Shown piece by piece: positions 54,946-64,000 of a DNA stretch of 64,000 nt. The translations under genes and the position numbers were made by a program. Within the stretch, counting starts at the first letter, position 1. Every line of letters starts with the position of its first letter. A model generated the notes under the pieces. It saw only the letters and a list, made by a program, of their open reading frames with translations, was not told the origin of the DNA and ran no database searches. Source of the DNA: Lineus longissimus (lineage: Eukaryota > Nemertea > Pilidiophora > Heteronemertea > Lineidae). The stretch lies in the NCBI RefSeq assembly GCF_910592395.1, contig NC_088320.1:8496001-8560000 (forward strand). The letters are read 5' to 3'.

Positions 54946-55964
54946 CGTCGTCCGTTAGCAGGGCACGTTTCGTAACTGTTAGAGCTATTGAGTTGAAACT
55001 TGGTACACATGTACCCTTATGTAATGACACCTTGGAGACCAAGTTTCGGTCCGATTCGTTTCATGGTTTGGCCACCAGGGGGCCAAACGTTAAAAGTGAA
55101 AATATGCAATATCTCCCTTAATAGTAGTCGGGAAATTTTGAAAAAAATATGGTAGGTACTTCTAGCAAAGGTGCATCATATATTATCCGGGTTTTTGATT
55201 TGACCTCCTTTTCAAGGTCACAGAGGTCAAATGGTGTAAATTGGCCGTTAGGATGTAACGATGGCACGTTTCTAAACTGCAATGACTATTGATACCAAAT
55301 TTGGTACACATTTACCCCTTAGTCAGGTGATCTCAGGGACCGAAGTTTGGTCCATTATGATTCACCACTTGACCACCAGGGGGCAAAATCCAAAAACCTT
55401 AAAAATGTGATTATTCCTTAACTTCTTGCCCGATTGCCACCAATTTGATATCATGGGTACATCTAACCACCATACAGTATATGTCACACAGGTTTTTAAT
55501 TTGACCTTCTTGTCAAGGTCACAGAGGTCAAATGGCGTAAATTCGCCGTCAGGCCGTAACTATGGCACGTTTCTTAACTGCAATGATTATTGATCACAAA
55601 TTAAGTACACATGTACCCCTTGGTCAGGTGATCTCAGGTACCGAAGTTTGGTGCGATCTGATTTGCCGTTCGGCCTAAATTCTTCAAAGTGCCATTATTC
55701 CTAGTAATGACTTGCCCGATTGGCACCAATTTTATATCATAGGTACATCTAATTCTAGCAACCATTCAATGTGTCACCCGGGTCTTCTTTGATTTGACCT
55801 ACTTTTCAAGGTCACAGAGGTCGAATGTACTGTAAATTGGCCATTTTGGGGAAATTGTAATTGCTTGGACCTACATCAAACCTTACACTACATGACACAA
55901 TACCATGCTCTTTATCCATCTTTCCTCCACATGAGGTGAGCACAATGGCCCTGGCCATTTCATT
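54819..55964 (+). mobile_element. CTCACC repeat family, copy 3 (unit B only)
   Basis: Inserted in unit B. Unit A is continuous at CTTTTTTAATTATACAG (about 45375). It starts with a perfect 9-bp stem, GCTCACCTC/GAGGTGAGC (54819-54842), then GTCCGTCG and a (TCG)n tract. Three units of about 300 bp follow, beginning near 55216, 55516 and 55810. It ends ATGAGGTGAGC, then ATGGCCCTGGCCATTTCATT. A short TTTA-like duplication may flank it. Length is uninterrupted, making this the cleanest copy for boundaries. Confidence 0.87.
54866..54950 (+). repeat. (TCG)n microsatellite
   Basis: About 25 uninterrupted TCG units within the leader of the CTCACC element. Copies 1 and 2 have only a few TCG or TCGTTG units here, so it expanded in this copy. 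Frames through it encode poly-Ser or poly-Arg and are not genes. Confidence 0.9.
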
Positions 55965-56333
55965 TAATCATACAGTCATCCACTATATGTTGATGAGGCA
56001 TACTACTGGTATATACTAAATTAGAGGTCATTACTACATGTTTTTCAGTATCCTCTCCTGTGCAGTTCAAATCACAATTAACATCCCTTAACTGGCGTCA
56101 TTTGCGCGCCATTGACGCGCTACACGGCGCGTAGGTCGTGCTTTAGTCAAGCGTGCGTGTGTGTGCGTGTAGGGGTAGGGTTGAAGGTGATTGTACGATT
56201 TTTGTTCGTCGTACCATGTCACTAAGCATAAACATGATGAACCGCTTCCTGATTCTGGTTGATACTAGGACGCAGTCAACATATTGACCATTATGCCTAG
56301 GGCCTTTCAGCTAAGGAGTGGGGAGTCCACGCA

Positions 56334-56803
56334 TATGGCTGGTGCAAGTAGACAGAATTCAGAATTATGCCACGGCATAAATAGAATTGTGGTGCACCAT
56401 AAATCAACCAATCAAAACATCGGATCTCGTGAATTATGCCGCGGCAGAATTCAGAATTATAACACAGCATAAATAGGAATTGTGTTGTGGCATAATTAGA
56501 CCAATCAGAGAGTGGCAATCGTTTTATTTATGATGCGGCATAAATCGCACTTCCGTCCACAATTCCTAATTATGCCGCGGCATAATTCACATGATCCGAG
56601 GTTTTGATTGGTCGATTTATGGTGCACCACAATTCCGATTTACTTCCGTCCTCCATAAATCGCACTTCCGTCCACAATTCCTATTCATGCCGCGGCATAA
56701 TTCACGAGATCCGAGGTTTTGATTGGTCGATTTATGGTGCACCACAATTCCGATTTATGCCGTGGCATAATTCTGAATTCTGTCCACTCGCGCCAGCCAT
56801 ACA
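56334..56803. mobile_element. Foldback of TTATGCCGCGGCATAA palindromes
   Basis: Ends ATGGCTGGTGCAAGTAGACAG and CTGTCCACTCGCGCCAGCCAT are inverted. The arms continue inward for over 100 bp through AATTATGCCACGGCATAAAT, GGTGCACCATAAATC and CCAATCAAAAC. About eight variants of the 16-bp palindrome TTATGCCGCGGCATAA are spread along both arms, along with the palindrome GGTGCACC. A partial internal duplication repeats TAAATCGCACTTCCGTCCAC at about 56542 and 56658. Non-coding. Its left arm carries the duplication breakpoint. Confidence 0.87.
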
Positions 56804-57294
56804 CGCAAGCTACTCATGTCACGTGTCTCACTTGGTTGGGTCTTTTACCAGCCCTCGCAAATACACCAATATACAAGAAACTTTAGTTTGATAAAGTCTC
56901 ATTCGAAGGACTATAAAGAGACAGGAATTTCATTTCCCTCAAATCCACGCCGGTTCTTCCAGAATATAAATCGGAGGTTCTCCCCGCCCCTTTTGCATGG
57001 TAGCCCGCAGTGTTAACCACTAGGCTATGCAGCTCCTCAGGTCCAGTTCTATAGAGTATTGCCTTCAATGCTTTTCGGACAATGACATGTTTCATTGTGA
57101 TTTATTATACAGCATAAGTGCATCACCTGAAGCATTGTCATGAAACATCTAGAATGGTGTATGTAGACCTACATGTATATGTTATTGCTTGGTTGGCATT
57201 GTGCCACTTCCACGGTGGGTAAAGGTATTGGATATAATTAAATATTGGACGACTTGTTATGTATAGTAGGAAGAAACCGAATGCCCCGGTATAC
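56804..57294 (-). other. Possible tRNA-derived SINE fragment
   Basis: On the minus strand at about 57000-57040 the sequence TAGCCTAGTGGTTAACACTG resembles a pol III A box (TRGCNNAGTGG). I cannot find a matching B box at the expected distance and the flanks do not fold as a tRNA, so this is only a weak suggestion. The rest of the interval is featureless. Confidence 0.2.
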
Positions 57295-57484
57295 CGGTGT
57301 AAAAGAAATGCAAGTTCCCCCGGAATTTAAGTCCGGTCCTTTTGTTAAAGTGAATAGAGTCGCCGAGTTCCTTTGTTGAAGATGATGTAGCTAATCCTAA
57401 CCAAACCATTAACCACATTCGTTGACAAAACACAGCTATTGTATGGGGTCCTGCATTCCGAGGATGTTCATTCCTTTTACACCG
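57295..57484 (+). mobile_element. CGGTGTAAAAG MITE, copy 2
   Basis: Matches 33631-33818 throughout, with the same TIR (CGGTGTAAAAGAAATG and CATTCCTTTTACACCG). Differences are scattered substitutions and short indels. Confidence 0.83.
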
Positions 57485-57529
57485 GGACCGATCCCAATTT
57501 CAGGCGCTTGAAACAAAATCTGACGGACG

Positions 57530-58080
57530 GAGCCAGCTGCACCTAAATGATCACGTAATTTATCCTCTCAAATGTGTTAGGCTTTTATGCAAACCTCTCT
57601 ATTTACGATTCATTAAACTGCGAACGGGTCATTATTCTGAAAGTATAATCTCCACGCGTGTTTAAGCTCCGATGCTCGCCAGGTCGATCCAGCAAGTAAA
57701 TGAGAACGTAACCTATCCTCTCTTATAGGTGTGTGCTAAACCTCTCTATTTTCGCTTCATTTACTTATATTGAATAAGTCAATTTTTATAAAGGCATAAT
57801 CGCCATTGGTGAAGCCAAGCGCTGCCGCTTGCAACAATAATCTGTATAGCAGAGTCTGCACCGGCGCATAAGAAAATTACTGCGAGAGAGAATGTGTAGG
57901 CTGCTGCAATATTTATCCGCTGCGTGGCGCTGTGAGCGTATACTGTCTGACAGCATTTGTGTAAAAATTGGCGCATATACTGTGAAGAGAGAATGATTTT
58001 GATGAGGAACCAGGCACACTAATCCGCTGTGTGGCGCTCTGGGTGTATAATCTGTACAAGACCAATACAAACAAAAGTGA
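57530..58080. repeat. Imperfect local repeats
   Basis: ACCTCTCTATTT(A/T)CG.TTCATT with upstream TATCCTCTC occurs at about 57555-57610 and 57712-57760. ATCCGCTG(C/T)GTGGCGCT followed by GTATA occurs at about 57915 and 58022. These suggest an old, diverged tandem duplication. No gene seen. Confidence 0.4.
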
Positions 58081-58119
58081 TGTAAAACTTCACAGATTAC
58101 AGATTCTTGCAGAATATAT

Positions 58120-58461
58120 CGAATATTGAAAACATCAGGGAAATTAAAAAATTCAAAGCTATCAATTTTCCGATGTCACGCTGATGGCGCTTGATTAGCT
58201 CGCTAGAGCGACAATAATGGAAATGACTTTGCGTCGTAATAGCGGGGTGATGTGAACTCAGATCTCGGCGTGCACTCACGTGGCGGGAAAGGTATTTCGT
58301 ACCAGAACTTGTGTGTACTAAAATTAACAAATAACGCGTTTGCCTACTATCTCAGAGCTGAAACGAAATTGAATAAGCATCAAACACGTTCAGAAAAATA
58401 GTTTACTGATGAATCAGAAGAAGAACAAACATACTGCAGTAAAAAACCGTCAGTTCCTTTA
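58120..58461 (-). mobile_element. CCGACAGCT family, 5' half (-)
   Basis: On the minus strand it reads TTTAAAGGAACTGACGG, CATCAGTAAACTATTTTTC, AACGCGTTATTTG, TGCACGCCGAGATC, TATTACGACGCAAAGTCAT and CGCCATCAGCGTGACATCGG. This is the left half of the complete copy at 30500. It then diverges near 58130. It confirms the left terminus TTTAAAGGAA. Confidence 0.75.
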
Positions 58462-58704
58462 AAGAGTAAGTAGATTACAGCCACATTGCTTTTCATTACT
58501 GTAGTCCAGCGAGCATTTAAAATGACCCAGAAACTTCTGAGCGGATATCATGTCGCATACGACTTATCTGGGTCCATTTACGTTTGGCTGGCCATTCCCG
58601 CCAAAAAGAACGGACTGGTCTATGCATGGAGGCCGCAATTTATATCGTAGAACTCCCAACCTCTTGGGCTCCGGAGGTGATAATAATGATAACAAGAAGG
58701 GAAA

Positions 58705-58748
58705 AAGAAGACGAAGGAGAAGAAGAAGAGGAAGAGGAAGAAGAAGAA
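58705..58748 (+). repeat. GAA/GAG-rich microsatellite
   Basis: Imperfect purine tract of AAGAAGAAGAGG-type units. The Glu- and Arg-rich frames across it are artefacts of the repeat. Confidence 0.7.
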
Positions 58749-58860
58749 ATATTTTTAGTGGAGAAAAATCAAAAGTGTTCCCCAGCTTTTTGGCTGGGGA
58801 AGCCTTAATAAATCTGACATAAATTGTAGTGATCCATTTCCGAAGGCGATGACAGACTAA

Positions 58861-59487
58861 AGCCTAGTTCATACTCCGACGCACGACCGCCGGCGACCGA
58901 CGCACGATCAAATTCTCGACGCCGACGTCGTGGTGTTGATTCATACTTTCGCGTGCGACGGCGATGGCCATCGGCGTCTGGACGCGCGTTCGGTCGGCGT
59001 GCGATATTAAAGAGTTCAACAAATTTGAACTCTCTGCGTCTGATCGCGGCGTCGTACCAATGAATGATCAATTTTCTGGTCATGGGACCAAGGACTCATG
59101 TTTATGCATATTTTCAAAGACGCCTAGTTCAAACTGGAAAGACGGGGAATGGGAATTGATTACGTCGTTTTACGCTTGAGCTTCCTCACATAACGAAGTT
59201 AAAATGTCGGACGCAGAAGAGCTACTAATATGTGAAGTAAAACGTTACATACATATCTCGTCGGTGGTGTTTCCTTCGCATCCTGTAGAGGACAGCCATT
59301 GCCTGGACATTTAAAATAAGCAGTGCGTCCTCCTCCTCCATTTTGACGTGGCAGAATGGTATAATCGCGTGAGCATTCATAGTCACGCGATACGACGCCT
59401 ACAAAATCGTGCGATGGCATAGGCGACCGACGCAGGACGCTGCGTTCGACGCCGGCGATGGTCGTGCGTCGGAGTATGAATCCACCT
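58861..59487 (+). mobile_element. PIF/Harbinger-like non-autonomous element
   Basis: 627 bp bounded by TAA at 58858-58860 and 59488-59490. The left end is AGCCTAGTTCATACTCCG and the right end, reverse complemented, is AGGTGGATTCATACTCCG. Both continue into ACGCACGACC and GC-rich CGACGC-type subterminal repeats. A 3-bp TAA duplication with such ends is typical of PIF/Harbinger. The interior at 59203 keeps an ATG-initiated stretch, MSDAEELLICEVKRYIHI, which resembles the start of the MADF/Myb-like accessory protein of Harbinger elements before it degenerates. It is therefore a deletion derivative of a larger element. Confidence 0.75.
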
Positions 59488-59490
59488 TAA

Positions 59491-59955
59491 CGCGTCGCGT
59501 CGGCATTTTGCGTTGTGCGATTGCGAGGACCCGGGCGTCACTTCTTTGTTATTTAAAGAGTGACTGTGCATCGGCCCGACTGCTACTTCCGAAATGGCCC
59601 AAATGTGTAGTGGTTTATGAAATAACGTGCAAGGGGGTAAGACCTGTGTGGCGCCACCTACTTAAGTACATCAACGAAATAAAGCGGACACTGTAGGCTT
59701 GGTTCTTGGAACACCGCTTATAACCGAGCTGTGCAACTTCGCTAGTATCCATACACCTCCTTAGACTGTCAAAGGAACATGCATGTCCATGTACGATCAA
59801 TCTCGATGCCGTCAGGATCTTGAATTAGGGTGGATGACTGGTTTCGACTTTGGGTCAAGGAGGACATCCGTGTTCGAATTAACGAGCTCAGTCTCAACAA
59901 ATACGGGAGGGAGACTACCCCACATATGAAAAAAAAACTTCTTAAATCGCCCAGC
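59491..59955. other. No recognisable feature
   Basis: Short frames on both strands without motifs. Nothing matched elsewhere. Confidence 0.4.
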
Positions 59956-60103
59956 GCAGAGATCACAACTACGTCGCATGTCTTGAATTGCCCTTCTTAC
60001 CATGGCCGGGTCCTGACGATGAATGTCCACCTGAATTCTTCGTAATGACACGGCCATGGTGTGAAGAGCAATTCAAGACATGCAACGTCGTTGTGAGACT
60101 CTG
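59956..60103. repeat. Inverted repeat, about 55-bp arms
   Basis: Left arm CAGAGATCACAACTACGTC with GCATGTCTTGAATTGC and ACCATGGCC, mirrored at the right through GGCCATGGTG and GCAATTCAAGACATGC to 60103. The spacer is about 40 bp. The arms are imperfect (about 85-90 percent by eye). Foldback MITE or inverted duplication. Confidence 0.75.
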
Positions 60104-63100
60104 TTTTCAAAGAGGTGGAGGTCATGTTGAAAGTGTTGGCGCTTAATACACTGATAATCTGGTGAGACATACTTCTTTCACATCTAATTCATGTACCAAG
60201 TCAAAATGCGCCAAGGATACGCCTGCATAACACAACAGGACAGGAATGGAACAGGTGACTTTGAAAAAAATTGATTTCTGCATGTCATTTTCAAGACAAT
60301 GGTGTGTAGTCTTCCGTGGGCGCATGGGTGATTAAGACATCAATGGAAAGGCCCTAGCTCCTACTTTATCATACATGCAATGAAATATCCATGGTATTAA
60401 TAATTGTGATAAAAAAGCTGTTTGTTTCAGGATTACCTTTTTGTTGATCGACCCTGTAGATAGTCACCATTATGGTAAAGAATCAAAACCTATAATGAGA
60501 TATATGTGGCGTAGGCTTAAATCTATATACATGTACTTGCATGCAATCACTATATTGCCTAGAAACAAAAAAAATGCCATGGCTGATGTGGTTTAGTGTA
60601 CATATAAAGTACCCCATCAAAATCATTACAACAATTATGCGATCGTGATCGTTTTTGCTTTATGCGATGTTTCTTTTGATGTACACATTCATTTATATGT
60701 TCATTGATGTTTGTTTGTTTGAAGTAACTTGGTTTACGATATCGGTGAATTTTAGACATAGTTCATATTTGTCGCTACCTGACAATGTTGTGCAATCGTC
60801 GGAATCCATTGGTCTACTGCCGTGGTCGGGATTTGAATAATACTCTTCGCAATTGCTTCAAGCGCAAGATCAATACAACCCCTGCGCATGATGTTTGCAT
60901 CAACATCGTTTTGTCTTACAGTACCTTGTTGTAATCCTAGATACGATGATGGAATTTGTTTTTGTAAGATGTAGTTAGATCGTGAGGACACAGACCTGCC
61001 AGTAGACCTGCTATGCAAACGTAACTTGACGATGCAATTTGTGGATGAAATGATGTCTCTCGCTTTATATGACACTAGAAAAAGAGTTGCCTTGAGGAAG
61101 GTGTTGAAAGATAAGTTAGCCCATCGATCGATTGGCTAGTGGCTGCTGGTGGTACTGTAATTAAACGCACAAAAAGAGTAAAGCAGGCCGACAGGGCGAC
61201 TTGGCAATCGATCGCTGCAAAGTGCAGTAGCAAGACTTACCATTTTGGGGAGGACGGCCGGAACATCAGGCAATGCCAATACTCTACAGAGTCAACTTAT
61301 CATATTGTTCATGGAACATTTGGTTCAGCCAATATGACTTCAAACAAGATAGAACTAGCTGGACAGAAAGCCGCCTGTCTACCACGGTGGCAAAGTGATT
61401 CATTAATCAGGCTTGGAGACTTCCTTCTACATAAGATGCATCGACCGATACAATGCTCAGTGAGTTTACTTCGAGGTGAAATATGCATGAGCTAAGTGGG
61501 AGGTCGTAGATCAGTCCTCAGAAGTGGGTTTGGACTCATCGTAAACTGAAACGATGGACACTTCTGATATTCGTGATTAGATGTAATTGCTATATATGGG
61601 TACTGAAATACAAGGCGATGCAAGTTCAAAATGCATGGGTTAAAATTCTCAAGATTCATCAGATTATGTTACACAAATAAACCGATTTGTGTATCTCCTA
61701 TGACCACAGTACAGTAAAAAATCCTAACGTTGCCATCTTTTTCACGTATCACGTAATACATCAAGTGCTAGTTATTTGAGTGGGCTAATACAATATTTGC
61801 AAATATCGTACCTCAAGCGAAAATGAATGAATCTGATTTGCTGATCTAAGTCACGTGAACGGGCAACATTTCACTACGTGTTGTCATTGTTCAAATGCAA
61901 TGTTAGACATTCGATTGCCTTAGGAGAAGATTATTCTAGCGAGTACCATATTCCGCTAGGTTTTTCCTTGGCTTCCAAATACCGATGTATAAGTAGCTCC
62001 AGACCAGCATCGGAAGTCAGCCACAAAGGCCATACATTTTTATAAGTGGCATGTCTGGAAGAGAAGGAGTATCATGCCCGAAGACTGATATCACTTCCTG
62101 ATTTCGTGAAAAAAGCTCGATTTGAATAGATTACATTTGGAGGAATGAAAAGAGACTAGACTTCACATAGTTACTAGTTTTATGCATATAATCCAATGAC
62201 TTTATTACTTCGAAAAAAATAACAAAAGAGTTTAGTTGCCATGAATAAGCTTACACAAACCCATGTGCAGGCCGCTGAATAGGCTGATATCACAGTTGTA
62301 AACAAGTAAATACTAGTCCAGTAGAAGCATTAACTTTGAAGTAAAAGATTATGCATGCGACATTTTACCTACAGCTGTTCTAGTCACATGTACTACTACA
62401 TGTAAACAGTTTTACTATCTGCCTTCTACTAATAGTATTCATTTATTTCTTATGCATGCCCCCAATTGTCAGTGCTCGTTCTTGTATGATGAATGATTCT
62501 ATCAATAAAGTCAAACCACGCTGAGCCCCTGTAAACCGCCAATTCGGCCCTCTGTTGGTCCTATCTAAACAATAGAATGCTGGTATGGACATCCATCTGA
62601 TTGGTTCAACTATCGGGGCAAACAAATCAACTCTTTAGCAGCATATATGATATTTACGACTAGATCATATTTTCGCTGTCAGTTTTATTTAAACTTTACC
62701 GAAAGCTATCAGAAAACGTCATCCAAATGTGCGAGGTCGAAATGTGGATGCATTTTAGGGTATAACAATCTAGAATTCGGTGTATTTCTTTACCGCCTAC
62801 TCAATTCAAGTTGTATCCCATGAAGATTGCTGTGCATCTGACCAGTTACACTCCTAAACTCTCCACAGACACCAATCATGGCGTATAAAGTTAGGAGTTA
62901 TCTTTATAGACCATGCGTTTTTCACTACTCGCTAGAGGTTTGAATTTTCATTAATGAACAAGTCATCCACTTGCTCAACTCGAACCTGCCAGTACATTTT
63001 AGCTGATAGTGAAATCCACATGTGCAGTATTAGAAGCCTTGTTGATGAAAAATAGCTCTCGATTGCAATAAAGCTACGTCACTCGATAAAAAGCGTGATA

Positions 63101-64000
63101 TAATATGAATAAGCTATGGTTGAAAATGTGTAATAACAAGACACGATAATAGCTGAATCATCAAGGATGGATTGCAAAAGCTTAGACTTGTGGAACAAAC
63201 TGTGAGAGGATGAGCGAAATTTGCCATTGAATAGGCACGATTTCGCGCACTTCGTAATGATGGGAGATTCTTCTATATGATCAACCTTAATACGAGAATG
63301 TTCTGTTTATTGAACTGAAAACATAATCATCATAACTGATAATCATGATAAAACAATCAGCTCCAAGATCCCTGAGCTTCTAGAATTGTAATGTCTTATA
63401 CCACTAAAACTTGGCAAACATATTCGTCGATGGTGACTGATCGTGTAGCTTTAGCCATGATGGTCGACTATTGACCAGCGAGTAAACTAGCTTAGTAACA
63501 AACCAAATGATCGTAAACTGACAGTTATTTCAGGTAAAATACTTCAAAGTTTTTTAATTTGCCAAAAATTAACCAACAGTTGATCAACCTTAAATTGGCC
63601 AAGTTAATTGTGTTTTTGGTGGAGAAGAGTAAATACATTGAACAATTAATCCCGTTGCCATTCAACACTAACGTGGACAGATAGGCCTTCGAGTCTATCC
63701 AGAAAGAAATATGAGGGGAACCCAATCTCAGACAGCGCTCACTTGATATTTCAAACCGGTTCAAACGTGTGCTCATTAGTAGTGAAGACAGGTCGACCAC
63801 TGCTTCAGCTCTTCAGCAGAGGTGAAGCAGCGACCACTGCTTCTACTTTATCAGCTTGTGGTTTCAACCGGAGACGAACCCCATCTTTTGTGATACGAGC
63901 CCACAGCGCCCTTAACAATTACTGCATTGATTTTCTAATAGTAAATGTAAATGAATGCAATCATCTAGCTGGTTGGGCGCCCTCTTCGCTGCACTTGACG
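60104..64000. other. No recognised gene or repeat
   Basis: About 3.9 kb of AT-rich sequence. The longest frames (60752-61075 minus, 107 codons; 61139-61495 plus, 118 codons) have no recognisable domain or splice context. Near 63793-63840 a 13-bp word CGACCACTGCTTC is repeated around a small hairpin. I support no gene here, though undetected short exons remain possible. Confidence 0.4.

Larger units (their letters stand above)
45619..56416 (+). repeat. Tandem segmental duplication, unit B
   Basis: Direct repeat of unit A. Homology is continuous from 45619 (36796 in A) to 56112 (45539 in A), and the foldback arm to about 56416 corresponds to the A-B junction. B-specific segments are the 1232-bp TIR element (46369-47600), a LINE tail region (47688-48498), 50379-50865, the CTCACC copy (54819-55964) and about 220 bp at 56114-56333. 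B lacks the MULE-like insert, the 117-bp MITE and the 1.35-kb insert of A. Confidence 0.92.

Noticed and set aside
54737-55121. Poly-Ser and poly-Arg frames
   Set aside because: Produced by the (TCG)n tract in the CTCACC repeat.
56160-56180. Telomere-like GGGGTAGGGTT words next to a GTGTGCG tract
   Set aside because: Only one or two imperfect units, not an interstitial telomeric array.
58550-58822. Arg- and Glu-rich frames near 58.6-58.8 kb
   Set aside because: Low-complexity translation of a GAA/GAG tract.
61139-61495. 118-codon frame and the opposing 107-codon frame at 60752-61075
   Set aside because: No domain, no codon or splice evidence, no second copy in the window for comparison.

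Overview
This window is intron-poor-in-signal, repeat-dense eukaryotic DNA, most likely from a marine invertebrate animal. The base composition is AT-leaning. There are no operons, ribosome binding sites or long uninterrupted genes. There are remnants of several metazoan-type non-LTR retrotransposons (L2/CR1-like and Tx1/L1-like), many short terminal-inverted-repeat (TIR) elements, and a repeat family that starts with CTCACC and ends with GAGGTGAGC plus a GGCCCTGGCCATTTCATTT tail, a type I associate with marine invertebrates. I cannot name the species. A deuterostome such as an echinoderm or hemichordate is a guess. No rRNA, convincing tRNA, CRISPR or prokaryotic feature was seen, and no complete host gene can be assembled.

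Layout. 1-21.7 kb is mostly unannotatable intergenic or intronic DNA studded with short foldback and MITE-like elements, one LINE remnant (13.1-13.3 kb), one CTCACC-family copy (15.5-16.3 kb) and a foldback built of GGTACC units (19.6-20.2 kb). 21.7-22.9 kb is a 5'-truncated L2/CR1-like LINE on the minus strand. 26.1-36.7 kb is a nest of small transposons: a foldback of palindromic AATAAAC/GTTTATT units, a second CTCACC-family copy holding a TTAA-flanked foldback, a complete 0.58-kb non-autonomous element, a TA-flanked MITE, and a decayed Tx1/L1-like LINE end. 36.8-56.4 kb is a direct tandem duplication: unit A is 36796-45618 and unit B is 45619 to about 56416. The breakpoint falls inside a foldback element made of TTATGCCGCGGCATAA units. 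56.3-64 kb holds the intact form of that foldback, more MITEs, a PIF/Harbinger-like 627-bp element (58861-59487) and about 4 kb with nothing recognisable.

The tandem duplication is the most informative structure because each unit acts as a reference for the other. Filled versus empty sites show precise insertions: a 1232-bp element with a perfect 9-bp target duplication in B, a 734-bp MULE-like element carrying a ZSWIM/FAR1-like reading frame in A, a 117-bp hairpin MITE in A, and a CTCACC-family copy in B. Both units carry a candidate gene-start exon (ATGGCGGAC context) and a candidate internal exon with strong splice signals inside an unusually well conserved island. They also carry the same LINE fragment, which decayed differently in the two copies.

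The recurring oddity is a set of unrelated foldback elements whose arms are arrays of short palindromic words (GTTAAC, AATAAACCTAGTTTATT, GGTACC, TTATGCCGCGGCATAA). If these are a real class with a common mechanism, they are the best candidate here for something poorly described.
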